From the IMG/VR virus record IMGVR_UViG_3300046011_001037, positions 1 through 29,642 of that record: a stretch of 29,642 nucleotides of DNA, one strand, 5' to 3'. The translations under genes were made by a program, and so were the position numbers. Origin of the DNA: a virus. This document shows, one piece after another, positions 7,486 through 13,384 of the stretch; positions within the stretch are counted from its first letter, which is position 1, and each line of letters opens with the position of its first letter. A model generated the notes under the pieces. The model saw only the letters and a program-made list of their open reading frames with translations. It was not told the DNA's origin and did not search any database.

Positions 7486-8438
7486 GACAGATCCTTGATC
7501 GATAGAGTTGACTGCCGGATACTGTATGCATCTTTGGCAGGCGTGACCCGCTGGGGTGCCGCTTTGTAATGGCGCATGGGCCAGCGGATCTCCCAGCTGC
7601 CGGCCTTTGCCTTGGCCGCGTCACCCATCATTGCCTTGAGCTCAGTCTCTGCCTCAGCTCGTTTGTTTTCTGCCTCTTCAATGTCTGCCTTGGCCGCGAT
7701 GATTTGACGCACCAACTGGTCTGCCCGCTCCGGCAGGTGCGCGGTGCGCGACTCGTCGGCTGCCGGGTACATGCGGTCGGCATCCTTGCTGGTGGCCGGC
7801 GCATAGAAGTCGATCTCGCCTGTGGCTTTGAACTTCTCAAGCCGGTGCTGGAACTCGAGCACGGCCGCCTTGATGGTGGCCAGTGTCTGTGCGTGCGGCG
7901 CGAACAGGAAGATCCGCAAGGTAGTTCCTTGGTACAACACGGCCAGCGCTCCCCACTTGGCCTGCATAATGTCCATCTGTGCCTGCAGCTGGACAGGGCC
8001 ACGGTACAGGGCCGGCTGATCCTCAGGTGCGGTGGCTGTTAGTTTGGCCTCGAGCACGCCCATGCCGGCCAGCTCGATCTTGTCCGAGCCAATGACATAG
8101 ATGCCTGCATCTGTATCGGTGCTGATGATCTGCCCGGCGCCATCGGCGCAACCATCCAGGCTGCAGGCGAGCGGCAGGGTGTCGTGATAGAACGCTTTCG
8201 GGAACTCAGTCTTCAGATCCTGCAGCTGCAGACGCTTGGCCGTTTCGCGCAGGATAGTTTCCTCGAGTCTGTCGCCCCAGGCCATTGCTTCGTTTTGAGC
8301 GAATGCCTGGTCTTCGCCTTTGATGGCCGCGATGCTGGCCTGTAGCTCATCATTGGGCGTCTGGTAGCGGGACAGACCAAGCAGCGCAGGCAACCGGCTG
8401 GCCGACATCATTGTCATTGGGGTTAGTTTTCCTGACAT
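7482..8438 (-). CDS. YqaJ-family viral recombinase / exonuclease
   Basis: 318 residues. The N-terminus has the typical substrate-fold motif SASRLPALLGLSRY (12-25). Catalytic elements of the lambda-exonuclease-like PD-(D/E)XK fold are visible: E60 region (WGDRLEE), SLDG with D95, VLEAK with E130 and K132, and QLQAQMDIM (150-158). A C-terminal helical/coiled region (230-275) follows. It should resect double-stranded DNA ends 5'-3' to provide single strands to RecT, like lambda Exo/Bet. The start is backed by GGAGGAAAC just before the ATG. It overlaps the upstream gene by 16 bases and the downstream gene by 4. Confidence 0.9.
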   Translation of the reverse strand: MSGKLTPMTMMSASRLPALLGLSRYQTPNDELQASIAAIKGEDQAFAQNEAMAWGDRLEETILRETAKRLQLQDLKTEFPKAFYHDTLPLACSLDGCADGAGQIISTDTDAGIYVIGSDKIELAGMGVLEAKLTATAPEDQPALYRGPVQLQAQMDIMQAKWGALAVLYQGTTLRIFLFAPHAQTLATIKAAVLEFQHRLEKFKATGEIDFYAPATSKDADRMYPAADESRTAHLPERADQLVRQIIAAKADIEEAENKRAEAETELKAMMGDAAKAKAGSWEIRWPMRHYKAAPQRVTPAKDAYSIRQSTLSIKDLS

Positions 8439-8725
8439 GTTTCCTCCGTAAGTTTGTAGACGCGCACCACGCGAGCATGAGCGGCCTTGTGGGTGGCTTC
8501 GGTATACCCGATTGCCGTGAATTTTTTTGACCTGAAAACGGCGCCGAGCACTGATGGATGCACGCCATCTGGCAGGTTGATGGCACGGCGAACCTCGTTG
8601 ATGGACACCTGACCGTGCTGCCTGGCGATGTCTGCGGCGATGGTGCGGCAGTGCTCAAGGAAGTCGGCGTCGCGCATTTCAAACAGCGCGAGCTGGGCGT
8701 CGCGCAGCATCTGGCCGGTCATCAT
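8423..8725 (-). CDS. Conserved-looking phage protein in recombination operon (100 aa)
   Basis: The ATG at 8725 is chosen because it overlaps the stop of the preceding 26-residue gene and has GGGGGTG just upstream. A longer frame to 8809 exists but would overlap that gene fully with unlikely His-rich sequence. The product starts MMTGQMLRDAQLALFE and has the pattern INEVRRAINLPDGVHPSVLG (42-61), then GAVFRSKKFTAIGYTEA and HARVVRVYKL. This resembles a small winged-helix-like fold found in several phage replication/recombination modules, which may bind DNA. Family membership is from memory of pattern only. It overlaps the YqaJ start by 16 bases. Confidence 0.7.
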   Translation of the reverse strand: MMTGQMLRDAQLALFEMRDADFLEHCRTIAADIARQHGQVSINEVRRAINLPDGVHPSVLGAVFRSKKFTAIGYTEATHKAAHARVVRVYKLTEETCQEN

Positions 8726-8802
8726 ATGACACCCCCGGCAAAGAGGATGATAACCATGATGATCATGGCGGTGATCGCGCCCAGGAAAAAATCGTCGCTC
8801 AT
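8722..8802 (-). CDS. 26-residue single-TM miniprotein
   Basis: A 26-codon frame linked by ATGA overlaps on both sides: its ATG overlaps the recombinase stop and its TGA overlaps the ATG of the 100-residue gene. GAGGTG lies 5-6 bases before the start. The product, MSDDFFLGAITAMIIMVIIL then FAGGVI, is an acidic N-terminus followed by one full hydrophobic helix. This is the pattern of a functional small membrane protein rather than a random frame. Its function is unknown. Confidence 0.65.
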   Translation of the reverse strand: MSDDFFLGAITAMIIMVIILFAGGVI

Positions 8803-9446
8803 GCTGCACCTCGCTGCATCAGGTTGGCGACCTGGCTGGCGCCCCACTTCTGGCCGCCGCGGGCAGTCTGAATGCCGCGGGCGGTCAAAGCGGCTGCAAT
8901 GGCACGCAGGCTAGTGCAACCGCTGCGCTCGATGTCGGCGATGATGGGCAGGATGCGCTGGGCAAACTGATCTGCGCTGGCCTGGATGCTGGCGATGCCG
9001 GCAGCGGAGCCTGCTGCTGGGTTTGGGCTGCCGAGCTTGACGCCGCGTGCCTTGGCTGCCTGCAGCGCTGCCTTGGTACGGCGGCTGATCTCTTCACGCT
9101 CATGCTGGGCAACCACTGCGCGGATGCCAAACTCGAGGGTGCCGGCATGCGGCATGTCTGCGGCCACGATTTGCACGCCGGAGTCACGCAGGGTCAGCAG
9201 GAAGGCAGCCTGGCGGGATAGGCGGTCGATCTTGGCGATCAGGAGAGCTGCGCCGGTGGCTTTGCACATAGCGATGGCGGCCTGCAGCTGCGGGCGGTCA
9301 TCATTCTTGCCTGATTCGATCTCGGTGAAACTGTGGATGATGCCGTCGGCGTACTGTTTGACGGCTGTTTGCTGAGCTTCGAGGCCAAGACCTGATTGAC
9401 CCTGGCGCTCGGTGGAAACGCGGTAGTAGGCTACATACTTGCTCAT
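8799..9446 (-). CDS. Serine site-specific recombinase (resolvase/invertase type)
   Basis: 215 residues from the ATG at 9446, which has AGGAG seven bases upstream; the frame extends to 9515 without a better start. The catalytic domain spans ~1-135: YYRVSTERQ with nucleophile Ser11 and Arg9, SGKNDDRPQLQAAI (45-58), IDRLSR (73-78, Arg75 and Arg78), and EREEISRRTKAALQAAKARG (116-135), the E-helix. A C-terminal helix-turn-helix of about 60 residues ends the protein. Length matches small resolvases and invertases, not the large phage serine integrases. It could act in multimer resolution, DNA inversion or integration. It is first gene of the leftward operon. Confidence 0.88.
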   Translation of the reverse strand: MSKYVAYYRVSTERQGQSGLGLEAQQTAVKQYADGIIHSFTEIESGKNDDRPQLQAAIAMCKATGAALLIAKIDRLSRQAAFLLTLRDSGVQIVAADMPHAGTLEFGIRAVVAQHEREEISRRTKAALQAAKARGVKLGSPNPAAGSAAGIASIQASADQFAQRILPIIADIERSGCTSLRAIAAALTARGIQTARGGQKWGASQVANLMQRGAA

Positions 9447-9475
9447 GTTTACGCTCCTGTATCTCGGTGGCGATG

Positions 9476-9491
9476 CGGTCGGAAGTGACCG
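9476..9491. promoter_or_regulatory. Operator or leader hairpin candidate: CGGTC-6-GACCG
   Basis: Arms CGGTC (9476-9480) and GACCG (9487-9491) with a 6-base spacer lie in the expected 5' leader of the leftward transcript, 30 bases before the recombinase ATG. It could be a second operator or an RNA hairpin near the ribosome binding site. Confidence 0.3.
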
Positions 9492-9508
9492 TAAACAGAT
9501 CCTCGCAT

Positions 9509-9523
9509 ATATCACCGCGATAT
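9509..9523. promoter_or_regulatory. Operator candidate: ATATC-5-GATAT palindrome
   Basis: Arms ATATC (9509-9513) and GATAT (9519-9523) flank ACCGC. It abuts the TTGACA of the leftward promoter and lies in its spacer, so a protein bound here would block transcription of the recombination operon. The ligand is unknown; the RHH protein encoded next door is the first candidate. Confidence 0.4.
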
Positions 9524-9528
9524 GTCAA
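9523..9528 (-). promoter_or_regulatory. -35 element (TTGACA) of the leftward promoter
   Basis: On the minus strand a perfect TTGACA lies about 80 bases before the recombinase ATG. The matching -10 is weak: GAGGAT at an 18-base spacing is the best candidate. The spacer contains the palindrome at 9509-9523. A perfect -35 with a poor -10 often means an activator or tight control. Confidence 0.4.
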
Positions 9529-9550
9529 CAACCCAAACCAATAATTCTGT

Positions 9551-9566
9551 GTGGTATTTTTACCAC
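9551..9566. promoter_or_regulatory. Operator candidate: GTGGTA-4-TACCAC palindrome
   Basis: A perfect 6-bp inverted repeat around TTTT, 58 bases before the RHH gene start. Its 16-base size fits two adjacent RHH dimers or one helix-turn-helix dimer. Autoregulation of the RHH/Mom operon is a reasonable inference. I could not identify a convincing rightward -10/-35 pair around it. Confidence 0.4.
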
Positions 9567-9623
9567 TACCGGCGCAGGGAAATTGCGTGCTATCTTCTGG
9601 ATATATTCACAAGGAGGTGTCTG

Positions 9624-9809
9624 ATGGAGCAGGAATACAAGCAAATGCTTGTGCGCTTTCGCGCTGAAACCAAGGATCTGCTGGATGCTGCGGCTAGGGA
9701 TCAGCGCAGATCACGCACCAGCATCATTGAGGAGCTGGTCATTGAGTCACTGAGGTCGAAGTACAGCTCGACAGAGAACAGGCTCAACAAACTCTTGGGT
9801 GCTGGATGA
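9624..9809 (+). CDS. Ribbon-helix-helix (Arc/MetJ-type) DNA-binding regulator
   Basis: 61 residues, ATG at 9624 preceded by a near-perfect AAGGAGGTG. Residues ~7-13 (QMLVRFR) form the DNA-contacting beta strand, ~15-27 the first helix (AETKDLLDAAARD) and ~31-45 the second helix (RTSIIEELVIESLRS). A short helical tail follows. This matches the Arc-like RHH fold, which binds operators as paired dimers. Its stop overlaps the ATG of the Mom-like gene (ATGA), so the two are co-translated and it most likely regulates that operon and perhaps the divergent recombination operon. Confidence 0.8.
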   Translation: MEQEYKQMLVRFRAETKDLLDAAARDQRRSRTSIIEELVIESLRSKYSSTENRLNKLLGAG

Positions 9810-10501
9810 GTTGGCTTGTTTTAAGAATAGATCCAGCCATGACTTATGAGTGGCTCAAGCGGCTGCACTATGCGCGTCGAGTGCCACAAATCAATTATGC
9901 CTTTGGGCTTTACATCGACGGTGACCTTAAAGGGGTCGTGACGTATGGCACGCCATCCTCGTCTCCTCTGAGAACGGGGGTTGCTGGTGTTACAAATTCC
10001 CATTTGGTAATTGAATTAAATCGACTTTGTTTTGATGAGCCCGTTAAAAATGGCGGGAGTTATTTGGTATCCAATAGTTTGCGGTTGCTACCAAGCCCCG
10101 CAATTGTCGTTAGTTATGCCGACACCTCGCAAGGGCATGTCGGCTATGTTTATCAGGCTTGCAATTTTCTTTATACCGGCCTGTCAGCAAAACGCACTGA
10201 TTGGAAGGTGCGAGGCATGGAGCATTTGCACGGTCAGACTGTTGCCGACATCAGTAAGTCTGCAGCTGGGCAGAGTCGAGGCAGTCGGGCTCAGTTTATG
10301 CGCGAGAAGTTTGGCGACGATTTTTATCTTGAGGATCGCCCTAGAAAACATCGTTACATTTACATCGTTGGCAACAAGCACCAACGCAAGCAATTGCATG
10401 GCAGCTTGCGTTACGAAGTTGTGCCTTATCCAAAAGGCGATTCGCAGCGCTACAGCATTTTGCATAAACCAGCCAAGCAGGCACTTTTGGAGTTGACATG
10501 A
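9806..10501 (+). CDS. mom: Mom-like DNA adenine modification enzyme (GNAT-type)
   Basis: 231 residues. The pattern matches the Mu Mom family: WLKRLHYARRVP (17-27), FGLYIDGDLKGVVTYG (33-48), LVIELNRLC (67-75), a Ser/Leu helix (SYLVSNSLRLL), VVSYADTSQGHVGYVYQACN (101-120), and near the end KHRYIYIVGNKHQRKQL (181-197) then PYPKGD. Mu Mom is an acetyltransferase-superfamily enzyme that converts adenine in DNA to a methylcarbamoyl (acetamido) form, shielding phage DNA from many restriction enzymes. Family assignment is by recognition of these motifs, not by search. Base composition is somewhat AT-richer than neighbours. It is translationally coupled to the RHH gene and overlaps the nuclease ATG. 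Confidence 0.8.
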   Translation: MSWLVLRIDPAMTYEWLKRLHYARRVPQINYAFGLYIDGDLKGVVTYGTPSSSPLRTGVAGVTNSHLVIELNRLCFDEPVKNGGSYLVSNSLRLLPSPAIVVSYADTSQGHVGYVYQACNFLYTGLSAKRTDWKVRGMEHLHGQTVADISKSAAGQSRGSRAQFMREKFGDDFYLEDRPRKHRYIYIVGNKHQRKQLHGSLRYEVVPYPKGDSQRYSILHKPAKQALLELT

Positions 10502-10920
10502 ACGGTCGAGGTAAGCGGGACAAGGGCTCTGCGGGTGAGCGGGAGGTGGCCAAGATCCTGACCGACAACTTGGGTTTTGTGGTCAAGCGCAACCTGGGAC
10601 AGGCCAGGGATGGCGCTGACGACATCACGATTGAGAAGTTTAGGATCGAGGTTAAGCGCAAGGAAGCTCTGGCCATCGACAAGTGGAGCGCCCAGGTGGA
10701 AGCCTGCGCCAAGGCCGGCGAGGTGCCGGTGGTAGTCTACAGACGCAGCGGCCAGCCCTGGCGGGTTTGCCTGCTGCTAGATGATTTTATTCCGATGATG
10801 CGTGATCAACTGGGAGGTGTTAGCAATGCAGAAACTGAAACTAGCGCTGCCGCAACAGCAGGCGAGCAAGACAAAAGACCGCAAGCAGAAGGACCCAACA
10901 GCCAGTGTCTGGAACAATGA
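10498..10920 (+). CDS. PD-(D/E)XK nuclease, probable Holliday-junction-resolvase type
   Basis: 140 residues. The fold is indicated by KGSAGEREVAKIL with Glu14, GADDI with Asp41/Asp42, and IEVKRKE with Glu51 and Lys53, followed by VPVVVYRRSGQPWRV. These are the ordered catalytic elements of Hjc-like or restriction-endonuclease-fold enzymes. Phages of this type often carry such a gene where others have RusA. The C-terminal ~35 residues are low complexity and overlap the next gene by 95 bases. It may resolve replication/recombination branches before packaging. Coupling to the Mom-like gene by ATGA also allows a role in attacking unmodified DNA (speculative). Confidence 0.75.
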   Translation: MNGRGKRDKGSAGEREVAKILTDNLGFVVKRNLGQARDGADDITIEKFRIEVKRKEALAIDKWSAQVEACAKAGEVPVVVYRRSGQPWRVCLLLDDFIPMMRDQLGGVSNAETETSAAATAGEQDKRPQAEGPNSQCLEQ

Positions 10921-11023
10921 CTGGAAGTACATTCCGGCCAGCGACACGGATCTAGCCAAGCGCTTTCGCCGGGTGCGGCGCGAGCAGCAGCTCGAGCAGG
11001 CGAAGATGCGGCGGGTGAAATGA
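10826..11023 (+). CDS. Small basic protein (65 aa)
   Basis: The ATG at 10826 is chosen for its strong GGGAGGTG seven bases upstream; the frame opens at 10802 but that start has no good site. The product is rich in Lys, Gln and Arg (MQKLKLALPQQQASKTKDRK), has a WNNDWKYIPA core and ends in an Arg-rich helix. It overlaps the nuclease gene by 95 bases in another frame. Function unknown; the charge suggests nucleic-acid contact. Confidence 0.65.
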   Translation: MQKLKLALPQQQASKTKDRKQKDPTASVWNNDWKYIPASDTDLAKRFRRVRREQQLEQAKMRRVK

Positions 11024-11139
11024 TTCGGCGTATCCGCAGGTTTGCACTTTGCTACCGGCTCTGGCGCAGCTCTGGTCTGACCATCATGGCGGCCATCAGA
11101 GCAACCAGGCGATACCACAGGCGATTCCTTGGCCTGTGA
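11020..11139 (+). CDS. Arg-rich miniprotein (39 aa)
   Basis: The ATG overlaps the preceding stop (ATGA). The 39-residue product is strongly basic (12 Arg by count) with a hydrophobic centre (SSGLTIMAAI), giving an amphipathic or membrane-associated helix flanked by Arg clusters. The following zinc-binding protein starts inside it. Small size lowers certainty, but coupling on both sides supports translation. Confidence 0.5.
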   Translation: MIRRIRRFALCYRLWRSSGLTIMAAIRATRRYHRRFLGL

Positions 11140-11398
11140 GCACTGCCCTATCTGTGACCGAGAGCACTGGAAGCCGCGCACGGTGGAGCTCAACGGCCAG
11201 CTGGTTTGTACCCACGGCGAGGCATGGCGGCATGAGTGCGAGGTTAGATGGGCTCTGAAGCTGCCAGACAAGGCCAGGAAGCCCCGTATCAGCAAGCTGG
11301 ACTACCTGAACGGGATTGAGAAAGAGCGCGGCTCAGAGGCCCGTTTCAAGCTGCGTCAAGACATGTTGAGGAGATACAAAAATGGAAAAGATAGGTGA
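11129..11398 (+). CDS. Small zinc-finger-like phage protein (89 aa)
   Basis: The start is uncertain: TTG at 11129 is the first usable codon and has only a weak site. The N-terminus holds C-x2-C-x2-C (CEHCPIC), DREHWKPRTV, and then CTHGEAWRHEC, so two Cys/His clusters about 25 residues apart could bind one zinc. The C-terminal half is basic and helical (LNGIEKERGSEARFKLR). Proteins with a CPICDR...CTH...W..EC pattern recur in phage early regions; role unknown. It overlaps the upstream 39-residue gene and the downstream TM gene. Confidence 0.65.
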   Translation: MACEHCPICDREHWKPRTVELNGQLVCTHGEAWRHECEVRWALKLPDKARKPRISKLDYLNGIEKERGSEARFKLRQDMLRRYKNGKDR

Positions 11399-11582
11399 AT
11401 GGTTCGCGGTGGCTTTCTATGTCGTGGTCGGCCTGATTGGCATCTTCATGATGTACCAGGTTATGCGGATGCCGATGCCGCATCCCAGGGACAACAGGCT
11501 GTGCGCGGTGGCCGAGATCAGCCCTGACATTACGCCAGCAGAGCGCGAGCGCTGCCGGCAAGCACGCGGTCACAAACTATAA
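11382..11582 (+). CDS. Small single-TM protein (66 aa)
   Basis: ATG at 11382 with GAGGAGA eight bases upstream. Residues ~7-27 form one membrane segment (WFAVAFYVVVGLIGIFMMYQ), followed by a polar region with MPMPHPRDNRLC and a final TPAERERCRQARG helix with a second Cys. It may be periplasmic or cytoplasmic beyond the TM. It overlaps the zinc-finger-like gene by 17 bases. Family unknown. Confidence 0.7.
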   Translation: MEKIGEWFAVAFYVVVGLIGIFMMYQVMRMPMPHPRDNRLCAVAEISPDITPAERERCRQARGHKL

Positions 11583-11599
11583 CTACAAGGAGAAAACAA

Positions 11600-11815
11600 A
11601 TGGAAGTTCCAAATAAGAAACACTTGTTGCTGGATACGATCATCAAGCAATACAAGTTAAAGACCGACGCGGAGCTCGCTCGGTTCCTGGAGTTGAAGGC
11701 CAGCCAGATCTCAAAGATCCGGCACGGGCATCTGGCCTGTGGCGCCGAGACAATCCTGCGGGTGCATGACATTACCGGCTGGGAGATCAAGGCTATCAAG
11801 GGGTTGTTGCCATGA
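11600..11815 (+). CDS. Cro/CI-like helix-turn-helix regulator
   Basis: 71 residues, ATG with AAGGAGAAAACAA immediately upstream. Residues ~20-45 (KTDAELARFLELKASQISKI) form a helix-turn-helix of the XRE/Cro type, with RHGHL following the recognition helix. The rest is a short helical dimerisation region ending EIKAIKGLLP. It lies inside the early rightward operon rather than at its head, so it may repress early transcription later in infection. Its stop overlaps the next start (ATGA). Confidence 0.8.
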   Translation: MEVPNKKHLLLDTIIKQYKLKTDAELARFLELKASQISKIRHGHLACGAETILRVHDITGWEIKAIKGLLP

Positions 11816-12168
11816 CCATCACACTAACCCGCGAGGAAGCGCAGCAGGTGCTTGATGTTATTGAAAGAAACATTGTCGGTGTGCCTCGTTATAGAGCAAC
11901 CGAACTGCTCCGCGCCCGACTCGCGCAGCCTGAACCGGAGCCGGTGGCTGACAAGTACCTGATGGAAGTTGAATGCACAAAGTGCGGTGCAAAGCAGGAT
12001 GGCGTTTTAACCGTCACCGCGCCACAACAACGCAACTGGCAGGGGCTGACGGATGAGGAAATGTTTAACTGTTTAGCACAAACTGACGGCGAAGCAAAAC
12101 GATTGCCGTTAGGTTTTAAATGGTTTGCTGAAGCCATCGAAGCCAAGCTAAAGGAGAAGAATGCGTGA
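11812..12168 (+). CDS. Hypothetical early protein with Cys pair (118 aa)
   Basis: Starts MTITLTREEAQQVLDVIERN, a helical N-terminus, with a Pro/Glu linker and a single CTKCG motif (residues ~55-59), then GLTDEEMFNCLAQ and a terminal helix FKWFAEAIEAKLKEK. Similar TLTREEAQQVLDAL openings recur in small phage proteins of replication regions. The lone Cys pair could be half of a zinc site completed by dimerisation. Function unknown. Confidence 0.7.
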   Translation: MTITLTREEAQQVLDVIERNIVGVPRYRATELLRARLAQPEPEPVADKYLMEVECTKCGAKQDGVLTVTAPQQRNWQGLTDEEMFNCLAQTDGEAKRLPLGFKWFAEAIEAKLKEKNA

Positions 12169-12344
12169 GCGAGCCACAACTGAGCCCGAAGGCTAGAGCT
12201 GCGGTGCAGGAAGCCTACAACGCCCTGGTTAAGTGGCAGACCATCTGCTTACAGAAGAACCGGTCGGCCAAGGAGTTGACGATTCCGACCAATGCTATTT
12301 TCACGTTGATCAAGCTCATGGAAGTTGAGGGGCTCGAGCAGTGA
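12165..12344 (+). CDS. Small helical protein before the replication initiator (59 aa)
   Basis: GTG at 12165 with AAGGAG nine bases upstream; it overlaps the previous stop (GTGA). The product, MSEPQLSPKARAAVQEAYNA then LVKWQTICLQ, is almost wholly helical, with one Cys. The stop overlaps the GTG start of the initiator gene, so it is probably co-translated with it. No family recognised. Confidence 0.65.
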   Translation: MSEPQLSPKARAAVQEAYNALVKWQTICLQKNRSAKELTIPTNAIFTLIKLMEVEGLEQ

Positions 12345-13303
12345 TTCCACAGCCTGGCAATGTGATTGAGTTCAAGCTACCGAAGAAGCCTAGGGTCAAG
12401 GAGAAGGAGCCGCTGCCAGACCAGCGTAAGGTGGCTGTATTGCCCATCAGAGCGCTCACAGACCAGCGGGTATCGGACAAGATGTTCAGGGTTTTGGCAC
12501 TGGTCTGCAGCTATGCCAACAGAGCTGGGATCACTTGGGTTAGCCAGGCAAGGCTGGCCAAAGATGCTGGAGTTACCCGGCAAGCGGTTGGCCGCCAGCT
12601 GGTAAAGCTGAGAGCTCTAGGCTACATCGAGACAGTCAGCAAGGCATGGAAGGGCGTCAAGCCGGACACCGTGAGAGTTGTATTTGATCCCAACATTGAT
12701 GCTGAAACGGCAATAGCAGTGACCAGCAGAATCGAAGACACAAGGCCACCAGAGATGAAACAAAAGCAACAGGAGGAGATCGACAACACCATCGATCCAG
12801 AAGGACTAAGACGCATCCACGACATGATCAGAGGCGTCGTCAAACCGATGAATCAACCACCAAAGGAATACACCATGCCCAAGTCAGGAGACACCGTAAC
12901 TGTTGCCAAGATGAAAGCAGAACTAGCCGCACATAAGGCAAAGAAGGCTCGCACATATGCAACACAAGAGGTTGCCAATGAGAGCCCACAATCTGCTCAA
13001 AAAAGAGGCACTCATAGGCAACATGATAGGCAACACAATGAGGTTGCACTAAACACCGAAATAACACTAAGTAAGGAATATATAAAGGTTTTAGATAAAT
13101 ATAAGATTAAAGGTTTAAATAAAGAGGAAATACTTAGGTTAACTTCTGTGCAACACTTAACGCATGAACAACTAGATGCTGATATTGCAATGTTGTTGAA
13201 CTTGTATCACGCTGAAGGGTTGCCAATTCCACAACCTGGCATGCTGATTGACTCCATCATGCAGCTACACAAGGATGCTGGAGCAACAGGCGATGCCATT
13301 TAA
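12341..13303 (+). CDS. Replication initiator, winged-helix (O-like)
   Basis: 320 residues, GTG start overlapping the preceding stop. Residues ~33-105 form a winged helix-turn-helix: LTDQRVSDKMFRVLALVCSY, WVSQARLAKDAGVTRQAVGR (recognition helix ~79-93) and LVKLRALGYIETV. Residues ~125-235 are a long polar linker with RQHDRQHNE, encoded by iteron-like repeats. The C-terminal ~85 residues are AT-rich in code and helical, plausibly the contact for a helicase loader. This layout (DNA-binding head, origin within the gene, protein-contact tail) parallels lambda O. No phage DNA polymerase or helicase is in the window, so host enzymes are probably recruited. Confidence 0.75.
   Translation: MIPQPGNVIEFKLPKKPRVKEKEPLPDQRKVAVLPIRALTDQRVSDKMFRVLALVCSYANRAGITWVSQARLAKDAGVTRQAVGRQLVKLRALGYIETVSKAWKGVKPDTVRVVFDPNIDAETAIAVTSRIEDTRPPEMKQKQQEEIDNTIDPEGLRRIHDMIRGVVKPMNQPPKEYTMPKSGDTVTVAKMKAELAAHKAKKARTYATQEVANESPQSAQKRGTHRQHDRQHNEVALNTEITLSKEYIKVLDKYKIKGLNKEEILRLTSVQHLTHEQLDADIAMLLNLYHAEGLPIPQPGMLIDSIMQLHKDAGATGDAI
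12968..13227. other. Candidate replication origin: iteron-like repeats and AT-rich tract inside the initiator gene
   Basis: ATAGGCAACA occurs twice at a 12-base period (13014-13023, 13026-13035). GGTTGCCAAT occurs at 12970-12979 and again at 13218-13227, and GTTGC at 13043-13047 pairs with GCAAC at 13030-13034. All share the core GTTGCC/GGCAAC. Directly after the tandem pair, 13051-13140 is only about 23% GC by hand count, a natural unwinding element. Repeats next to an AT-rich tract inside an initiator gene is the lambda-type origin design. Confidence 0.6.
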
Positions 13304-13384
13304 ATGCGATTTAAGGTACCGCCAAGGCGTTATCGATGGCAGGGTAATAGGCAGACATGGGTCAAGGCAGATCGTGGCTTGTAG
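13304..13384 (+). CDS. Short basic frame after the initiator (26 aa), possibly a broken N-terminus
   Basis: ATG at 13304 directly follows the initiator TAA. The product starts MRFKVPPRRYRWQGNRQTW, a plausible protein-like basic segment, and then meets TAG at 13382. The overlapping frame at 13357 continues with a convincing helix, so this may be the N-terminal part of a gene now split by a frame change, or just a tiny gene. Confidence 0.35.
   Translation: MRFKVPPRRYRWQGNRQTWVKADRGL

Noticed and set aside
8726-8809. N-terminal extension of the 100-residue protein
   Set aside because: It would overlap the 26-residue gene entirely and add an unlikely His-rich segment; the internal ATG at 8725 is coupled to the preceding stop.
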